From Rhodospirillaceae bacterium (GTDB lineage Bacteria; Pseudomonadota; Alphaproteobacteria; Bin65), in contig WTGH01000018.1 in NCBI GenBank assembly GCA_011523655.1, positions 62,001 to 126,000 on the forward strand: a stretch of DNA of 64,000 nt, given 5' to 3'. The notes under the pieces are model-generated. The model worked only from the letters and a program-made list of their open reading frames with translations. It was not told the origin of the DNA and searched no databases. How positions within the stretch are numbered: position 1 is the stretch's first letter; every line of letters starts with the position of its first letter. The translations under genes were made by a program, and so were the position numbers. Below, piece by piece: positions 61,223 through 64,000 of this stretch.

Positions 61223-61245
61223 ATTCTGTTATATTATAAAATTTA
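61223..61245. promoter_or_regulatory. Zur-box candidate in the znuA/SPFH-operon intergenic region
   Basis: The core TGTTATATTATAAAATTT agrees with 17 of the 22 fixed positions of the E. coli-type Zur palindrome (GAAATGTTATA-N-TATAACATTTC), counted by eye. The centre TTATA-T-TATAA is exactly symmetrical. On the minus strand it contains TATAAT (61238-61233), a good -10 pointing at the permease-SPFH operon; TTGTCC or TTGCAG elements lie a little upstream. Binding of a zinc-loaded repressor would block this promoter. The site lies about 174 bases from the proposed operon start and 720 bases from the znuA start. Confidence 0.7.
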
Positions 61246-61430
61246 ACTGCAAAAAATCGGACAAAAGATGGACATTTGCGGCGGTCGGCGCGCTTGTCCG
61301 AACCGGCAAGCCGGGAGACCCGTTCGACCGCTTCCCGCGTCCGGTTTTCCGACCGCCCCGCGGTGATCCGGAACCGGACGACGACACCCGGCGAAGGCCG
61401 CTTCCGCGCACTGCGTGCAGAATTTTCGTA

Positions 61431-61569
61431 CTGCCCAGCGTTTTCCGGCCCAGCGTTTTCCGGCCCAGCGTTTTCCGGCCCAGCGTGTTCCGGCCCGGTG
61501 TTTTCCGGCCCGGTGTTTTCCGGCCCGGTGTTTCCCGGCCCGGTGTTTCCCGGCCCGGTGTTTCCCGGT
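61431..61569. repeat. 15-bp tandem repeat (about nine copies)
   Basis: Eight full copies run from 61441 to 61560, with part copies at each end. Units 1-3 are TTTTCCGGCCCAGCG, unit 4 is TGTTCCGGCCCGGTG, units 5-6 are TTTTCCGGCCCGGTG and units 7-8 are TTTCCCGGCCCGGTG. The orderly change along the array shows stepwise local duplication. The 15-base length keeps several frames open as five-residue repeats, but no convincing gene uses them. There are no spacers, so it is not a CRISPR array. It lies between the Zur-like box and znuA. Confidence 0.92.
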
Positions 61570-61699
61570 TGCCGACACCGATACGGCATCCTGCATTCCG
61601 CCCGGCGGCGTCCGCATGAGACCCGGCGAAGCCGCAGTGTTTCGATCTGCGTGTTTCGATCTGCATGATGCGCGTGGAAGATTCAGGGCTGCTTGCAGA

Positions 61700-61735
61700 A
61701 AAAAGTTATGTTATCTTGTAATGAAATAATTTTCT
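61700..61735. promoter_or_regulatory. AT-rich island, possible second Zur-like site upstream of znuA
   Basis: After the GC-rich repeat array, an AT-rich stretch contains GTTATGTTATCTTGTAATGA. The part TGTTATCTTGTAATG keeps 10 of 14 fixed positions of the central Zur palindrome by eye, weaker than the box at 61223. It lies about 240 bases ahead of the znuA start. A perfect 14-base palindrome, CCGGAATATTCCGG, follows at 61801-61814. Other parts of the 61086-61968 gap show no gene. Confidence 0.35.
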
Positions 61736-61968
61736 TGTCCGGCATTTTTCATTATCAGGGACAGACGATATTGGCTTGCGCAGGGAGCCAGTTCTCGAAT
61801 CCGGAATATTCCGGTGTACGGGCGCCGACTAGATCCGCCTCACGGCGGGAATGGCGGAGCATTCGGCATCGGTCCTGCCGGTCGGAGTGACTTGCGAACC
61901 GGCGGAAGTTCTGATCGAATCCGGCCGGGATCGATACGAGCCTTTCGGCCGGAATGGTACGGGCAGCC

Positions 61969-62907
61969 ATGAATAAAGGTCTCGTTTTCGCGGTACTCTT
62001 TGCCGGAGCGGCTCTGCACGCGCCGCAGGCGCGCGCCGCCGAAGTCGTCGTCAGCATCAAGCCGATCCATTCCCTCGTCGCTGCTGTGATGGGCAAGACC
62101 GGCGAGCCGCGCCTGCTGCTGGGCGGCGGCGTGTCGCCGCACACCTATCGGATGCGCCCGTCCGAGGCCCGGGCGTTGACCGGGGCCGATCTCATCGTCT
62201 GGATCGGCAGGGATTTCGAGAAATTCCTCGATCGCCCGATCGCCGGTCTCGGCTCCGGCGCGAGGGTCGAGACCTTGCGCGACGCAGCGGGGATGCGGCT
62301 GCTGCCCGCCCGCGGCGGCGGCTTGTGGGCCGAAGGCCACGACGAGCCCCATATCGACGAGCGCGCGGCACCCGGCCACGATCACAGCGGGTTCGACATG
62401 CATATCTGGCTCGACCCCGCCAACGCCCGCCGCATTGTCGAGGTCGTGGCAGAGTCGCTCGTTCGCATCGATCCCGGCCGCGCCGACACCTATCGAAAGA
62501 ATGCCGCGGCGACGCGAGAGCGGATCGCCGCCCTCGAGGAATCGTTGCGAACGCAACTGGAGCCGGTCCGGCGGCGTGCGTTCATCGCCTTCCACGACGC
62601 CTTCCAGTATTTCGAGTTCGCGTTCGGCCTCAACAGCAAGGGGGCCGTCGCCGTCGATCCGGCACGGCCGCCCGGCGCCAGGCGGCTCGCGGAGTTGCGC
62701 GCCGCCCTTGCCGATTACGATATCGGTTGCGTGTTTTCCGAACCGCAGTTCGAGCCGGATCTCGTTCGGGCCTTTGTCGAGGGGACCCGAATCGGGACGG
62801 GAACGCTCGATCCGCTGGGCTTCGGCGTCGAGCCGGGCCCGGACGCCTGGTTCGCGATCATGCGCGGCCTGGGCGACGCCGTTGCGGACTGTCTCGGCAG
62901 GCCCTGA
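61969..62907 (+). CDS. znuA: zinc ABC transporter binding protein
   Basis: 312-residue periplasmic zinc-binding protein of the cluster A-I family. The signal peptide (NKGLVFAVLFAGAALHAPQARA) ends before AEVVVSIKPIHSLVAAVMGKTGEPRLLLGGGVSPHTYRMRPS. Zinc-ligand positions are visible: His in SPHTY, His in DMHIWLDP, His in AFHDAFQYFEF and Asp in TGTLDPLGF. The His-rich loop is short (EGHDEPHIDERAAPGHDHSG). ZnuB and ZnuC are not adjacent; a Na/Pi cotransporter gene follows instead. ATG 61969 starts the signal peptide; GTG/ATG at 61954 is possible. It is divergent from the permease-SPFH operon and probably under the same zinc control. Confidence 0.92.
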   Translation: MNKGLVFAVLFAGAALHAPQARAAEVVVSIKPIHSLVAAVMGKTGEPRLLLGGGVSPHTYRMRPSEARALTGADLIVWIGRDFEKFLDRPIAGLGSGARVETLRDAAGMRLLPARGGGLWAEGHDEPHIDERAAPGHDHSGFDMHIWLDPANARRIVEVVAESLVRIDPGRADTYRKNAAATRERIAALEESLRTQLEPVRRRAFIAFHDAFQYFEFAFGLNSKGAVAVDPARPPGARRLAELRAALADYDIGCVFSEPQFEPDLVRAFVEGTRIGTGTLDPLGFGVEPGPDAWFAIMRGLGDAVADCLGRP

Positions 62908-63015
62908 TTTCTCCGGCGCCGTCCTTCGTTCCGCAGGCCGGGCGGCGTGTACTGATTTTTCCGCGGCGCTCCCCTAGATTGGGGAGGCCCGATCCCGAAC
63001 GGAGAGAAATCCCGT

Positions 63016-64000
63016 ATGGCTCCCGAGGCCCGGACATCCGGCTGGTACCGGATCCTTTCCTGGCTCGTCCTTGCGGCGGCACTCTACGCTTTGCTCGTGG
63101 CGGTCGGCGTCGTCGGCAAGGGCTTCCGCCTGGCGTTCGGCGGTGCGGAGGGGGTTGGGGCGCTGTTCGAATTCGCGACCAACCCCTTCATCGGGCTGGT
63201 TCTCGGTATCCTTGCAACCGCCCTGATCCAGTCGTCCAGCACGGTCACGTCGATCATCGTCGGCCTCGTGGCGGGCGGTATGCCGATCGCCATGGCGATC
63301 CCCATGGTGATGGGCGCCAATGTCGGAACGACGGTGACCAACACGCTTGTCAGCTTCGGCCATCTCAAGCGGCCGGCGGAGTTCAGAAAGGCGTTTGCCG
63401 CCGCCACGGTTCACGACTTTTTCAATCTCCTCAGCATCGCGATCTTCCTGCCTCTGGAGCTCGCCTTCGGCCTGCTCGAGAAAATGAGCGGCGCCGTGGG
63501 CCATGCCGTCGAAAGCATCGGGACGGTCGACGCCGGCGGAAAGGGCGTCTTCAATACCGTCATCGGCGCCGGGACCGAATTCGTCGAGTCGCTGACGGCG
63601 CCGCTGCCCGACGTCTGGGCCGGTTCGGTCCTGATCGTCGGCGGAATCGCACTGATCCTGGTGTCGATCCTGTATCTCGGCAATGCGCTGAAGACCGTGT
63701 TCGTGGGCAGAGCCAGGAGAATCTTGCAGGCGGCGGTCGCCAGGGGTCCGGTGACCGGGATCTGCTCCGGCACCCTGGTCACGGTGCTGGTGCAATCGTC
63801 GTCCACCACCACGAGCATCATCGTGCCCCTGGCGGGAAGCGGCGTGATCGGGCTGCGTCACGCCTATCCGTTCACCCTCGGCGCCAACATCGGCACGACC
63901 GTGACCGCGCTGCTCGCCGCGACGGCGATCGTCGGCCCGACCCATGCCGTCGCGCACCAGATCGCGATTGCGCATTTTCTCTACAATCTGCTGGGCGTCG
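63016..64000 (+). CDS. Na+/phosphate cotransporter family protein, 5' part
   Basis: The frame opens at an ATG with GGAGAG ahead and stays open to the right edge, so the first 328 residues are visible. After one N-terminal helix come the two inverted Na/Pi-cotransporter repeats, each with the QSSS hallmark: ATALIQSSSTVTSIIVGLVAGG with GANVGTTVTNTLVSFGH, and TVLVQSSSTTTSIIVPLAGSG with LGANIGTTVTALLAATAIVG. This is the NptA/PF02690 family. It begins 108 bases after znuA and may be read with it. A role in phosphate uptake is likely, but PhoU-type C-terminal domains, if any, are beyond the window. Confidence 0.9.
   Translation, partial: MAPEARTSGWYRILSWLVLAAALYALLVAVGVVGKGFRLAFGGAEGVGALFEFATNPFIGLVLGILATALIQSSSTVTSIIVGLVAGGMPIAMAIPMVMGANVGTTVTNTLVSFGHLKRPAEFRKAFAAATVHDFFNLLSIAIFLPLELAFGLLEKMSGAVGHAVESIGTVDAGGKGVFNTVIGAGTEFVESLTAPLPDVWAGSVLIVGGIALILVSILYLGNALKTVFVGRARRILQAAVARGPVTGICSGTLVTVLVQSSSTTTSIIVPLAGSGVIGLRHAYPFTLGANIGTTVTALLAATAIVGPTHAVAHQIAIAHFLYNLLGV

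Noticed and set aside
61431-61569. Possible CRISPR array
   Set aside because: Units abut directly with no spacers, are only 15 bases long and there are no cas genes in the window.
61203-61619. Several overlapping open frames on both strands giving five-residue, collagen-like repeats (e.g. ENTGP, FSGPA)
   Set aside because: They arise because the 15-base tandem repeat contains no stop in several frames. No ribosome site, signal peptide or flanking domain supports translation.

Overview
The window is GC-rich DNA from what looks like a free-living, aerobic, heterotrophic alphaproteobacterium, probably Rhodospirillales in the broad sense. This rests on base composition, the long alphaproteobacterial forms of PstC and PstA, the TRAP and DMT transporters, malate synthase, and the small inverted-repeat elements between genes. 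No rRNA, tRNA, CRISPR array, transposase or phage gene was found. Genes are closely packed on both strands, and both ends of the window cut a gene (a VTT/DedA-type membrane protein on the left, a Na/Pi cotransporter on the right).

Layout. 0-10.5 kb: orphan sensor kinase, NicO nickel/cobalt exporter, panB-panC (pantothenate), a gpt-eamA-eamA operon, Zn-alcohol dehydrogenase, DUF899 protein and MOSC protein. 10.6-17 kb: aldehyde:ferredoxin oxidoreductase, M20 amidohydrolase, EI24 membrane protein, adenosine-kinase-like sugar kinase and AmpG-like MFS. 17-23.4 kb: complete pstSCAB-phoU-phoB operon behind a three-unit Pho box. 23.5-34.5 kb: malate synthase, DMT transporter, a soluble SdhB/SdhA-like pair, FMN reductase, TPP enzyme plus isochorismatase-type amidase, a secreted unknown, and an ICL/PEP-mutase enzyme. 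34.5-39.8 kb: a BrnT/BrnA toxin-antitoxin pair with a strong promoter/operator, a BenE-type permease fused to a glutathione-S-transferase domain, a flavin monooxygenase of the acyl-CoA dehydrogenase fold, and a crotonase. 40-47 kb: VOC-TRAP(PQM) operon divergent from a citryl-CoA-lyase / CoA-ligase / hydrolase operon. 47-53 kb: MetE-C-like protein, pyruvate kinase, glycerate kinase and class III aminotransferase. 53-54.5 kb: PqiA and three tiny membrane/coiled-coil proteins, two of them tandem duplicates.

The most unusual region is 54.6-63 kb. Five tightly coupled minus-strand genes encode (1) a YraQ/SO_0444-type metal permease with a His-rich loop fused to a C-terminal SPFH/band-7 domain, (2) an HflC-like SPFH protein, (3) an HflK-like SPFH protein with a long basic tail, (4) a periplasmic type-1 binding protein without its ABC partners, and (5) a small polytopic membrane protein. 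They face a divergent ZnuA-type zinc-binding protein across an 0.9-kb intergenic region. That region holds a near-consensus Zur box overlapping a TATAAT on the operon side, a nine-copy 15-bp tandem repeat, and a second AT-rich island. My reading is a zinc-starvation-controlled metal-transport system built round an SPFH scaffold. The parts are visible in the sequence; the combined function is inference.

Other points worth a look are the BenE-GST fusion, the extended BrnA antitoxin, the SdhB-like protein with altered cysteine spacing, and several families of dispersed inverted repeats.
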